From Tricholomella constricta (Eukaryota; Basidiomycota; Agaricomycetes; Agaricales; Lyophyllaceae): a stretch of DNA of 64,000 nucleotides. This document shows positions 10,311 through 20,134 of this stretch, piece by piece; positions within the stretch are counted from its first letter, which is position 1; each line of letters begins with the position of its first letter. A model generated the notes under the pieces. That model searched no databases. It worked only from the letters and a program-made list of their open reading frames with translations, and was not told where the DNA came from. The DNA lies in contig JAACJP010000005.1 in assembly GCA_013368375.1 (NCBI GenBank), forward strand, positions 930,001 to 994,000, written 5' to 3'. Made by a program: the position numbers and the translations under genes.

Positions 10311-13300
10311 ATGCCCTCATCTGGACCCTCCACACCATCATCGAGGCGATCTCAATCTGAATCAGATCTTTCATCATTACCAAGCAACACTCAGCTCTCT
10401 CCAGCACCGATATCACTTCCGTCTTCATTAGTCGCCAGTTATAGCACTCCGACAACAGCTCACACATCTAACCCAACAACACCTGCAATCACAATGTCAT
10501 CATCGCTAACCTCCACAGGCTTATTGCCTTCGCCACGATCAAGGGACGCACCCGAGATATTCAGAGGCAGCTATAAGCATGTCAGGAAATCCTTAAAGCG
10601 ATTCAATGACTTATGCACTGCCTTCAATGTCGATCCAGCTGAACGCTGCAACAGAATTGCAGACTACTGCTCTTACGACGTCTCTCAGCTAATTACAAGC
10701 CTTCCCAGCTGCGAAGCCCAAGATTGGACAACCTTGCAGAAAGATATCCTCAACCATTACGATGCAGAACTCCGCGACAGCAAGTATAACATTCCAAACC
10801 TCAAGATTCTTGTCACCCAGTGGGCAGACAGAGACATTAACTCTCTTTCTAGATGGAAGAAGTACCAACGAGCATTCATCACTATTGCAGGACGCTTACT
10901 CAAGGAGCAGACCATCAGCGCAGAAGAACAAGCTTGTTACTTCTGGGAAGGGATCAACCGCAGCCTACGCAGGGACATCGAGCACCGTGTTATGGCAGCA
11001 AACCCCACTCTCTCTTTGAAGAAGGCAATCCCAATGGCTTTAGTGATAGACGCCGTTGAGAAACTCTATGAGCGCAACCGCTTTGACCGTCATCTGATAT
11101 CCTCCAAGTCTAGAAAATCCAAGGCAGAAGATACCGACTCCTCTTCGGATGACTCCGACTCAGAATCCTCTGATGAAGAAATTAGGAAGAAGAAGCAATC
11201 CTCCAAGAAGAAGAAGACAATCAAGAAGAAAGTTCACTACAATTCCTCCAGCGACTCATCATCTGACTCCGACTCTGATGAAGAAGAAACAACCCGATCG
11301 CGTACGACAAAGCACAAAGCTTCCAAGAAATCGCCGTCACCGCCGAAGAAGTCTTTGAAGGTACCCAAGCCTGTCCTAAAACCGAAAAGCGAGGTAGAGG
11401 ACCTTATTGATCAACTTGGTAAACTCTCATTGGACGATCCCAAGTACGGAGTACTCTACTTCAAGGCATACAAGCTCGACAACATGGTTAAAGAATGTTT
11501 TCCCCCACCGTTAATCAAAACACCAGCGACAGGCCCTAATCAGCTACCGCTTATGAACAGTCGTCCTCGCATGCAACCTCCACGCGAACCGTATTCTTCA
11601 GCAAACCCACCAACTATCCTTCAGCGACCTCCACCGCCACACATGATGGGACAAGGCCCACGTCCGCCCTTGATGTGCTATGGGTGCGGAAAGACAGGGC
11701 ATACCCTCAGAGACTGTTTAGAGCTACAAGATCGAATACAGAAAGGAGATTTGAAGCGAGATGATTATGGAAGAATCACATTCAAGGATGGAACTGTGGT
11801 TCGCCGGGGAAGCGATGAAACCATTATTATGGCAGCTGATCGCCATAGTCAGACTCAGGCGACATCACACTTCTTTGCCATCGATGCGGACAAGTACGCA
11901 ACTTTCGAACAGGCAGCTCACATATATGAAATGAATTCTGAAGAGAGTGACGATGAAGCAGATGTCTTTGCCTTGGACAGGGATCCTCGAAGGATGACCA
12001 CCCGAGCACGAAAGGACGCAGTCGACAATGTCACCAAACCATCCCGAAAGGGTAAAGAGCCTCAGCAACAAGACAAGCCTCCACAACCGGAAGCAGGCCC
12101 ATCTACTCGTGCACGTCCACGATATGACAGAGTTCCATTAGAAGACATTGCACAAGTACCCATTGATGTCCGACAGCCAAGGACGGTGATACCTCCAGAA
12201 GACATCTCAATGGAGGAGACACCCACGATTCCACAGAACCCGAACTTACATAAGGCACCACAACCCTTGCAGACCAAGCCGCAGCCTAAACCACGTGCAC
12301 CAATTCGACAATCACAAGTCTCAGCGCAAATGACCGACAAGCAAGTTGTTACGCAGATACTGAACACACCATTGACATTGAGCCTCGGAGAAATCCTAGC
12401 CTCTTCTCGGGAAGTAACTGACGATCTTATAGATTTAGTTAAACGCAAGAACCCGCAGATACCGCAGATGCCGCAAATACCGCAGATGCCGCAGATACCG
12501 CCGGCTGCTGCCGCAATTCACACGATTGCTCTATCTAATAATAGCAGCACTGGAAATTTGATCCGCATTCCACTCAAGGTCGGTGGGCAAATGGCACTAG
12601 GCATTATTGACACCGGATCAGAACTCAATGTCATCAATCGAAAGATCATCCGATCATTAAAAGGAACCCCGATTGATCCTGAACGTAAGGTCGTAATGAA
12701 TGATGCCAATGGCGGAGCCGGAAGTCTCAAAGGGCATATCCCTGAACTCACTCTAAAGTGTGGCGGTGTCGAAACCGTTGCAAATTTGTTTATAGGTGAC
12801 AACGTGCCATTTGATCTTCTTTTAGGCAGGCCATGGCAACGCGATAACATGGTCTCAATTGACGAAAGACCCGATGGAACTTACCTTGTTTTTAGAGATC
12901 CAGAAAGCGAAGATTCCAAGCTCGAGCTCCTCGTCGAGGACCGTGCCCCACGCCCAACCTACCCCTTCGACATTCGGCAACCTCCTCAAGTCAATGAATT
13001 CACAGTAGGAATGATCACCCAGGAGCCTGAGAATGATATTATGGATGTTGACCCTAATATTGACACTCTAGGATTTACTGAAGATTTTTGGGAACAGATA
13101 GAACAGTTAAATCCCGAGCGCTTAGGTCTTAATGCTGAAAATTCGCCTTTCCAGGGACTTGTTCCCACGCTCCCGCAGGACTCGGACCATGCCTCAGGTG
13201 CGATGAACCTTGTGTCCTGGGATCTAGTACCGCCGGAACCTGATCCCATCAATTTAGCAGCTGACACTTCAGATTTTCCCATTGAAGAAACATTGGAGGA

Positions 13301-16300
13301 ATCCCGGAACAATGATCCATCAATTGAAGCGCAGGAATTGATCGATTCAAGGTCTCGGAGAAATTACCCGATCCCAGAAAGGTATTCCCGCCGTTCCATC
13401 AAAAGAATCGGGTCCGCAATGACAGATCTCGTGAACTTGATGAGATTATGGAACAATGACCGCACACGTTTCAAGCGCGCTCAGCTCACGTCACCTGCAT
13501 GGTTTAACACGAGGTTCCCTCTGGAAGCCACACGGAACATGGAGAAATTATACCTAGTGACTCAGCAAGCTCTCAGAATCTTATTTGACCAAATTTGGAA
13601 GGTAGAGGCTCAACTGGTATATAACTACGAGGATGGAGCCCAGTTTTTCTTCAATCCAGACAGCTACTCCCCTCAGCAGCACTCGTCAGATCCCAATCCA
13701 ACAATGTCCTCCCGTTCTTCGCTCCCGTCTGCTTTTCTCTTCTCTGTACCCGCCAACACGGTTGCGCCACCCAACGCCACCGACACCCCGCTCAATATCA
13801 TGTCTGACACCCAGGTACGCGCTCAGCTAAACACGCTTTCGTTCCTCTGGGAAGGACTCGCATTCAACGTTGAAACTGCCTTCCCCGCCATCCTTCTGTC
13901 GGCCCGCTCCATCCGGATCAACCCGCGCATCGTTGACGATGAGCACGTCGAAAGTGTGGCGTTCTTTGACGCGACTTTCATTTCGTTCCACAACAGTGGA
14001 GGACCTCCCGCCATACGCGCGGGGGACGTGTTCCTTACCTTCGCACAGCACGAGTCCGATGAAGGTCAATCTGTATCCGTCAATTCCTCCTCACCGAGAA
14101 GATCCCCCGAAGTCCCGCCCATCGCTACACTCCTCAACCACACGGGTGCATCGCTGTCACCCACTCCACCTCCTCAAGCCGATTCTCCCGCTCCACACGT
14201 CTCACCGACGACCACTCCTGCCGCACCTCCAGAAGTTCATTCAGATCTAAATTTAGGAACTGACCAGCCCTCAACTTTTGGGTCAGGCATCCTGCCCGAT
14301 CCCGCATCAAGTCTCCCTTTCTCTCCACCATCGCCAACGCCGGACTCAGCGTTCGTATTCGCTGCAGCTGCTGGTCCGCTTGCACCTCTCCAGCTATCCT
14401 CTTTCCCGGAACTCGAACCCCGACGCGTTTTTCGCCCCACCATCCCGCCAAATCGACAAGCCCTTGTACTGGAACATGTGATCGCGCCTGAGCCAGTTAG
14501 AGGGAGGAGGATCGAACGGGGACGAGGGCGAGGACGAGGACGTCAACGGAGAGCACCGCCGCCACCACGCACAATGCGATTGCGCAGCAATGCACGCTTG
14601 TCTGCAACAGGTATGTCCACTGACTTTCAAGATCTGCATCATCGAACTCACGATATCTCAGTACCTGACTGGACTTTGTCGTCTATCGATTCAGATACAT
14701 CTGAGGACACCGATCTCCAAGAAGATGAACTCATGGACACGGACGACGAATCACCCGCCATCAACACTGTACCCCCTTCGAACGACACCCCCCCTTCTTT
14801 CGAATCTAATCCGATAAGTAGTCACTCACCCCCTACTCAATCTAACTCAGTTAACGACATTATCGTAAACAATACCTCCCATGCTGCTCAAGATACCGCC
14901 ATGATCGACTTCCTGAAGGATGGTAGCACCCTCAACACTGCTAACAAAGATCCTGGTGTCAATACTACTTCGGGCAAACTCCAAGGCAGCTCCAACAACA
15001 GTATACTCCCTACAGCCCTCAGCTTTGAATCTTCGACGACAGAGGAAGCTGTTTCGATGACTGGAGACGCTGCTGCATGGACAGAAGACGACGAGGGAAT
15101 GGAAGGGATCGAAGACTTCTACTTTGGTGAGTCTGCAGATCCAAGTTACTTCCATGCACCTCCAGCTAACAAATCGACGCATGAAGCGTACCCTACACTT
15201 GAAGAAACCTCCAGCAACCTCACAACAGCGATCTCTGCGCCACTAGCATGTCCCACAGATGAAGAATCGACTCTCGATGCAATCGAAACGCGCGCTTCAG
15301 CGCACAGACAAATCGACGACTCCAGCATCGACTTGACGCGATCGTTCACCTCCTTACCCAGCATGACAGCTCCGGAAGGCTCGAGATCGTCAACAGAGCC
15401 TCCCATTGACGTTCCAAGCGTCATCGACGATGAAATACCCTTGGAAACCGTCAACAACACCCCTTCCACTGCACAACAGCCTCAGTCTTACCCACTGACG
15501 ATTTCTGGAGCCACACAACTCCCAACGCCACCGCTCACGCCTTCAGACGCACGATCAGCTTCATTAGAGTCTGTCCAGCCGTCTCCAGAAGCCGACGCGC
15601 AGGTCTTACAGCTCCATCGGCTCACCGATTTAAATCTTCGACACTTGAAGAACACCATCGATTCAAGGGCTTCGAAAGCCTCAGGAAGACCTCCTAAGGG
15701 TCTCGATACACGCCAAGGGCGTGCAGATAAAGGTACGAGTCCCCAGCGTCGTCGCCATCGCACTCATCCTGAATGGCTCTCGTTCCTCGCGAAACATACA
15801 GAAGATAATGAAAGCAACACTTCTGACTCTCTGCCCAATCTCGAATCAGTTAGTTCTTCGACGGATTGGAGCTCTGAACTGAGCTCGATATACACCCGTT
15901 CAGCCAGTCCTTCTCCTGAGCCCCGAATTAGCGATCGTAAGTCCATCAATTTCGCCGATTCCCTTGCTGACGACTGGAATCAAGCTGTAGACTATGTCCT
16001 TGGGATTACCCACGACGAGCCACTTACACAATCTGCGCCACCAAATACGCTCAATGCACCACTCCCCGTGCTATACCAAAACCCACTCCTGAATATCTTA
16101 AACGACATAGAACTTGTGTACCAGCGAGTCACGCAGAGCCCCGATCCCTGGGGGTACGTCGACGCACGCACGTATGCACTTTTCGAAGCTGGGGACGATG
16201 AACCAATCATCCCTGGCAACATTGACCCTTCGTTGCCACCGCCTGGACACCCCATATGGTGTCAGCGGGCGAACATCCCAATTATTCGACAGGGATTCTT

Positions 16301-16535
16301 TAAGGATTTCATCGGACTACATGACAACCATCCTATACGCTATGGAGGCAATGCACAATGCCCCAAACCACTTGATAGACATGATCCTCTTGCCTGTCTC
16401 GCCTTTCCATTTCTCGATGCTACCTACGCCCTCAGGATAACGCGTGTCATCCCTGAAGACTGGGAAGGAGTCCCTGAGACAGTACAACGGAAAAAGACTC
16501 GATTTGAAGTATGGAAGGCCGATCAGGAGTACTGA
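10311..16535 (+). CDS. giant Gag-protease polyprotein with long C-terminal extension
   Basis: Predicted 2,074 residues from the first ATG after the primer-binding site. Order seen: Ser/Thr-rich N terminus; a capsid-like helical region at about 80-250; Ser/Asp/Lys-rich linker; one zinc knuckle CYGCGKTGHTLRDC at about 455-470; retropepsin with DTGSELN active site near 768 and LLGRPW after it. A normal Gag-protease would end near residue 900. Here about 1,150 more residues follow, mostly disordered and acidic. The extension holds one copy, near 1190-1245, of a roughly 55-residue module that recurs twice in the next large ORF, and an Arg-Gly-rich patch near 1400. It ends at a lone TGA; the same frame then stays open for 249 codons. 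Confidence 0.85.
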   Translation: MPSSGPSTPSSRRSQSESDLSSLPSNTQLSPAPISLPSSLVASYSTPTTAHTSNPTTPAITMSSSLTSTGLLPSPRSRDAPEIFRGSYKHVRKSLKRFNDLCTAFNVDPAERCNRIADYCSYDVSQLITSLPSCEAQDWTTLQKDILNHYDAELRDSKYNIPNLKILVTQWADRDINSLSRWKKYQRAFITIAGRLLKEQTISAEEQACYFWEGINRSLRRDIEHRVMAANPTLSLKKAIPMALVIDAVEKLYERNRFDRHLISSKSRKSKAEDTDSSSDDSDSESSDEEIRKKKQSSKKKKTIKKKVHYNSSSDSSSDSDSDEEETTRSRTTKHKASKKSPSPPKKSLKVPKPVLKPKSEVEDLIDQLGKLSLDDPKYGVLYFKAYKLDNMVKECFPPPLIKTPATGPNQLPLMNSRPRMQPPREPYSSANPPTILQRPPPPHMMGQGPRPPLMCYGCGKTGHTLRDCLELQDRIQKGDLKRDDYGRITFKDGTVVRRGSDETIIMAADRHSQTQATSHFFAIDADKYATFEQAAHIYEMNSEESDDEADVFALDRDPRRMTTRARKDAVDNVTKPSRKGKEPQQQDKPPQPEAGPSTRARPRYDRVPLEDIAQVPIDVRQPRTVIPPEDISMEETPTIPQNPNLHKAPQPLQTKPQPKPRAPIRQSQVSAQMTDKQVVTQILNTPLTLSLGEILASSREVTDDLIDLVKRKNPQIPQMPQIPQMPQIPPAAAAIHTIALSNNSSTGNLIRIPLKVGGQMALGIIDTGSELNVINRKIIRSLKGTPIDPERKVVMNDANGGAGSLKGHIPELTLKCGGVETVANLFIGDNVPFDLLLGRPWQRDNMVSIDERPDGTYLVFRDPESEDSKLELLVEDRAPRPTYPFDIRQPPQVNEFTVGMITQEPENDIMDVDPNIDTLGFTEDFWEQIEQLNPERLGLNAENSPFQGLVPTLPQDSDHASGAMNLVSWDLVPPEPDPINLAADTSDFPIEETLEESRNNDPSIEAQELIDSRSRRNYPIPERYSRRSIKRIGSAMTDLVNLMRLWNNDRTRFKRAQLTSPAWFNTRFPLEATRNMEKLYLVTQQALRILFDQIWKVEAQLVYNYEDGAQFFFNPDSYSPQQHSSDPNPTMSSRSSLPSAFLFSVPANTVAPPNATDTPLNIMSDTQVRAQLNTLSFLWEGLAFNVETAFPAILLSARSIRINPRIVDDEHVESVAFFDATFISFHNSGGPPAIRAGDVFLTFAQHESDEGQSVSVNSSSPRRSPEVPPIATLLNHTGASLSPTPPPQADSPAPHVSPTTTPAAPPEVHSDLNLGTDQPSTFGSGILPDPASSLPFSPPSPTPDSAFVFAAAAGPLAPLQLSSFPELEPRRVFRPTIPPNRQALVLEHVIAPEPVRGRRIERGRGRGRGRQRRAPPPPRTMRLRSNARLSATGMSTDFQDLHHRTHDISVPDWTLSSIDSDTSEDTDLQEDELMDTDDESPAINTVPPSNDTPPSFESNPISSHSPPTQSNSVNDIIVNNTSHAAQDTAMIDFLKDGSTLNTANKDPGVNTTSGKLQGSSNNSILPTALSFESSTTEEAVSMTGDAAAWTEDDEGMEGIEDFYFGESADPSYFHAPPANKSTHEAYPTLEETSSNLTTAISAPLACPTDEESTLDAIETRASAHRQIDDSSIDLTRSFTSLPSMTAPEGSRSSTEPPIDVPSVIDDEIPLETVNNTPSTAQQPQSYPLTISGATQLPTPPLTPSDARSASLESVQPSPEADAQVLQLHRLTDLNLRHLKNTIDSRASKASGRPPKGLDTRQGRADKGTSPQRRRHRTHPEWLSFLAKHTEDNESNTSDSLPNLESVSSSTDWSSELSSIYTRSASPSPEPRISDRKSINFADSLADDWNQAVDYVLGITHDEPLTQSAPPNTLNAPLPVLYQNPLLNILNDIELVYQRVTQSPDPWGYVDARTYALFEAGDDEPIIPGNIDPSLPPPGHPIWCQRANIPIIRQGFFKDFIGLHDNHPIRYGGNAQCPKPLDRHDPLACLAFPFLDATYALRITRVIPEDWEGVPETVQRKKTRFEVWKADQEY

Positions 16536-17285
16536 CACAACCCCTCCCCATCTAGAGCGTACACTCGCCGGCCTGCAAGCGATTCAGACGTCTTAGGACG
16601 TCAGCGTACTGTGGAGGACAACCCATCTCTGTGGCTGGATCAGCCGTTGGGTAACTCAGCCATCGATCCATACTTCTCGGAACATTATCTGAACCCCTAC
16701 CAATGCCATCTCGACCTGATCGCCTTTAACCCTTGGAATCCCCAGATACTCTCGCTGCGACGGGCACGCCACCGCATCGAAGACGGTCTGCGCGCCGTCT
16801 GCCGCAACCTCTTGGAGCCTGAGATGCGACGCCAACTCAACACAATTGACGATCGTTTCGGTTCGCGTCATTACTTTCAATATCACTGTCCCTTCTTTCG
16901 AATAGTTGACGTCACCTCCCCCTTCCTCTATCAGGGATTCCAGACCCACTGCCAGCACTACGAATACCCCACCTCTGTGCTGATCCGAACTGCTGTCCCG
17001 GCCCAACCAACGCAGAATCCACTCCTTTCCGACAGTGAAGACGAATTCTTCTTCCACGCTGCTTGCGTGTACGAATTTAATGGTAATTTCGAGGTGGCTA
17101 ACGCGATGCGCAGCCTCCGCGAAGCAATCCCATTCCTTCCTGAAGCCGCATACAGTCTCTTTGAATATGGCTACCTGTCGTCAACCCACCATTTCGACCA
17201 CACGGGTCTCCAGTATCCACTTCTCTGGGACAGCCCTGCTCCCGAATTGGTTGGACTTTGGGACGATGGCGCCTTACGCTTATAA
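16536..17285 (+). CDS. in-frame continuation of Gag after a single TGA, function unknown
   Basis: The Gag frame continues open for 249 codons directly after its TGA, with no other stop up to the TAA at 17285. There is no ATG near the start, so it would be made by stop readthrough, by splicing, or not at all. The stop context is TAC TGA CAC. The product is Pro/Phe/Tyr-rich and acidic; its end (AAYSLFEYG) recalls the end of Gag (RTYALFEAG), hinting at a duplicated segment, but the match is short. Not recognised. Confidence 0.5.
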   Translation, partial: HNPSPSRAYTRRPASDSDVLGRQRTVEDNPSLWLDQPLGNSAIDPYFSEHYLNPYQCHLDLIAFNPWNPQILSLRRARHRIEDGLRAVCRNLLEPEMRRQLNTIDDRFGSRHYFQYHCPFFRIVDVTSPFLYQGFQTHCQHYEYPTSVLIRTAVPAQPTQNPLLSDSEDEFFFHAACVYEFNGNFEVANAMRSLREAIPFLPEAAYSLFEYGYLSSTHHFDHTGLQYPLLWDSPAPELVGLWDDGALRL

Positions 17286-17482
17286 TCTTCATGTAAGTCA
17301 TCCCTGTCGCATCGACTGCCATAACTGAATCATCTGACGAATTTTCGGCACCACCAGCTACCTTTCCCATCTGGGCTGAAGACCGTGACGATGCGCTGCT
17401 ATACGAACCAAACACATTACCACTTCCCCCACCTAACCGTAGCCTTGTTCCCCCCCAGCCAAATTCTCATGTAGCTTACCAA

Positions 17483-20134
17483 ATGTATCAACTTGAGAAC
17501 CACGCATTTCAGGAAAGTAAAGAGGAGCAAGACATGCACCACATTTTCGTATCCACACGTGCTGGGCTACGTCTAGATCCGCGTGAAGTCGAAGGTAGGA
17601 AAATTGAGAATCTGGTACTCTATGATGCAAATGTAGAGATTCGAGATGCCTACCAGCCTAAATGGTCGATCCGTGGCGCAGATGTGCACATGACTGTCGC
17701 CCTGCATCCAGAGGATACAGGAAGCTCGAACCAATACACCGGACCATCTGATCACTCGCATCTCCCAGCCACTGGACGTAGGAATAACACACGACTACCT
17801 AAAGACCCTCCAGCTTCTAAGAGCTGCAGAATGCTCCGTGCAACACACCACCTCCATGAACCACCAAGTCTACTGCGCAATAATTTCGAAGATCTATCCA
17901 CTTTGCATGCCCCGCTGCCACGCCTACCTGAGCTGGACATAACATTCCCTGAGCAATGGCGATCAACAGATCCCCAACGAGTGCCGGTACCAGATATTAC
18001 ATTTCATTCGAAGATGGATGGACCATATACAACCGCTTCCGAGAATGACATAGCACCGCCACCACTGGCATATTCGATTGTCCCAGGGGAAATTGTGCAT
18101 TCAACGAAGGCTAGCCTGGATCAGATAAGACACTTCCGCCGGACTCACACCTTTTACGGAGAACACCATTCACCAGTCATGATATCTTCGCTGGTTGGTA
18201 TGCGCTACAACCCTCGCATTGTTGATGGTAAAATGTGTGAAGACCTTGTTCTTCATGACAGTGCACTTATAATGCACGACCCAGAAACAGGTCGTAATTC
18301 AATTAGGACATGCGACATGCACATCACTGCTGTATTCTCAACGCCACCTAAACCTGAATCTCCGGAAACACTGGCTCGCCGTGAGCAAAATGAACCATAC
18401 TCATTGCAATCATCAATGGTGTCTGTTTATGATTTAGAACATGATCCACGCAGCCTGCCACGCCCTATCCCTACGATGCCGCCAATCTCACGTTCCTTAA
18501 TGCATGGAATTCAAGATAGGACTGATTATCCAGTTACATCATCGGATGAGGGGATGGCCCTACTGTATTCTATATCAAAGCGACCGCAACCATGCTCTAA
18601 AACGTTCCGCAGTGAATTTTGCGCCTTGACCAATGGCACACCCTGGAAGATGGATGGATCCCAAGGTCATAACGATTTCGTTGAAACTATGGCCTACATG
18701 TCCCTCGTTGTTGCGCCTCCGCCCAGCAACTTATATAACTCCCACTCAGATTACCCAGGACTACAAATCGAAGATTCAAGCTCGCTAAACTCACCACTCA
18801 TCCGCAGCCCATGTGAAGCAATTAATCCCTTTCTCTCAACCCCAGAAAGCTCGTTGTCTTTGTGCAACCAGTGCCAAATGGTTAACGATGACCACGCATG
18901 CCAGTCACCACCTGCCAAACAAAGAAAAAATGATAAACAAAGTAACGTAATAGACTGGAGCGCCAGCTATGAGGACGCAACACATATAGCAGCCCGCATG
19001 CTTATGGACTTTGCGAAACATCCAGTGGAGTTCAATTCCGCTCCAACCTACCATGCTAACTTGTTCTCGGCAAACAATGATCCCGCCTCACAGTATGACT
19101 TTGAACCATTGTTTGTACCAGAAGACAACTGGACGTCTGTTGCAGATAAGCAGGCCAGCCCATCCATTTTCTCGAGTTCCTCCCCTGCTACATCCTCTCG
19201 CATACCAAATCTGCCAGACAGAGACGAAATCAGCAAAACTTGGAGTTACGAAGGCTGCTTATACTGCACGCATACTCATGTGCATGACTCTTGCCTGCCC
19301 GCAGACACCATACATGGCAATGCAAACTTAGGGGATCCAAATTACACGGTGACATCGTTATCTGACTCCAATACGGAATATCATGAACCCTCGGACGTCT
19401 CAAGGAAGCGGAAGACCTCCCCAGTCCTAAATACTGCAGGAATGGGCGAGTCTTCTGTTTTGACCACTCTAATTATTGCTGACCTAGATTCTATACAGGA
19501 AAACGAACTTGCTGGACACCCGTTGATGATAGAGTCACCTGAATTAGGAGGGAAGATAGTAGCTACCCCTACAGTGCCACCCCTTAAAAGTAGAGAGAAT
19601 GCACTCGCTGATTCTTCTGTGTCTTATCACGAGAATCGAAACCCAACCAACTCGTTGAGGTTATCTGGGAAGGATGCACAGTGTGACACCAAAAAGAAGG
19701 GTGTACAAGTCTTCGATGATGAGAGCACAGCACCTAAAACGTTGGCGAGACAGAGCCCCATTGCGGAAAATTTCCTTCGTAAAGACACCTCAAAGCGCCC
19801 ACCCACGGACCTTACAAAATCAGATTCCCCAATCAAGGAACCCACAGATCAGGATATTTCCTTGCAGATATTACCCCCAGACATCGTTATCAACAGCAGC
19901 ATAGAAAATGCAAGCCCTATGGCACCGCCCAACACCCCAGAGAGTAACTCGCTATCGTTCCTCGCGAGTACCCATGGCACAACATTGTCACACACTGAAA
20001 TGACTCCCGATATCGAAATTTCCTCTGCATATGTGTCACCATTAGTCTCTCCAAATGGGTCAGCCCTTACACCGCGTGGATCGCAAGCATCAGTAACCGA
20101 CGATTCACATGAGTCGATGTGCTTTTGTTGCTAA
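17483..20134 (+). CDS. accessory ORF between gag and pol, carries two copies of a novel module
   Basis: Predicted 883 residues from the ATG at 17483; the frame is open further upstream to about 17296, and a GTAAGT/CAG pair near 17293-17357 could be an intron joining earlier sequence. The protein is largely disordered. Two segments, at about residues 18-75 and 230-286, share with the Gag extension the pattern G/S-x-R-x-(N/D)-P-R-x-V-(D/E)-x4-E-x-(V/L)-x3-D, then after about 15 residues an IR..D(V/M)..T segment. Its 3' end overlaps the pol frame by about 20 nt. No catalytic motif recognised. Elements of this class normally go straight from gag to pol, so this ORF is extra. Confidence 0.7.
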   Translation: MYQLENHAFQESKEEQDMHHIFVSTRAGLRLDPREVEGRKIENLVLYDANVEIRDAYQPKWSIRGADVHMTVALHPEDTGSSNQYTGPSDHSHLPATGRRNNTRLPKDPPASKSCRMLRATHHLHEPPSLLRNNFEDLSTLHAPLPRLPELDITFPEQWRSTDPQRVPVPDITFHSKMDGPYTTASENDIAPPPLAYSIVPGEIVHSTKASLDQIRHFRRTHTFYGEHHSPVMISSLVGMRYNPRIVDGKMCEDLVLHDSALIMHDPETGRNSIRTCDMHITAVFSTPPKPESPETLARREQNEPYSLQSSMVSVYDLEHDPRSLPRPIPTMPPISRSLMHGIQDRTDYPVTSSDEGMALLYSISKRPQPCSKTFRSEFCALTNGTPWKMDGSQGHNDFVETMAYMSLVVAPPPSNLYNSHSDYPGLQIEDSSSLNSPLIRSPCEAINPFLSTPESSLSLCNQCQMVNDDHACQSPPAKQRKNDKQSNVIDWSASYEDATHIAARMLMDFAKHPVEFNSAPTYHANLFSANNDPASQYDFEPLFVPEDNWTSVADKQASPSIFSSSSPATSSRIPNLPDRDEISKTWSYEGCLYCTHTHVHDSCLPADTIHGNANLGDPNYTVTSLSDSNTEYHEPSDVSRKRKTSPVLNTAGMGESSVLTTLIIADLDSIQENELAGHPLMIESPELGGKIVATPTVPPLKSRENALADSSVSYHENRNPTNSLRLSGKDAQCDTKKKGVQVFDDESTAPKTLARQSPIAENFLRKDTSKRPPTDLTKSDSPIKEPTDQDISLQILPPDIVINSSIENASPMAPPNTPESNSLSFLASTHGTTLSHTEMTPDIEISSAYVSPLVSPNGSALTPRGSQASVTDDSHESMCFCC

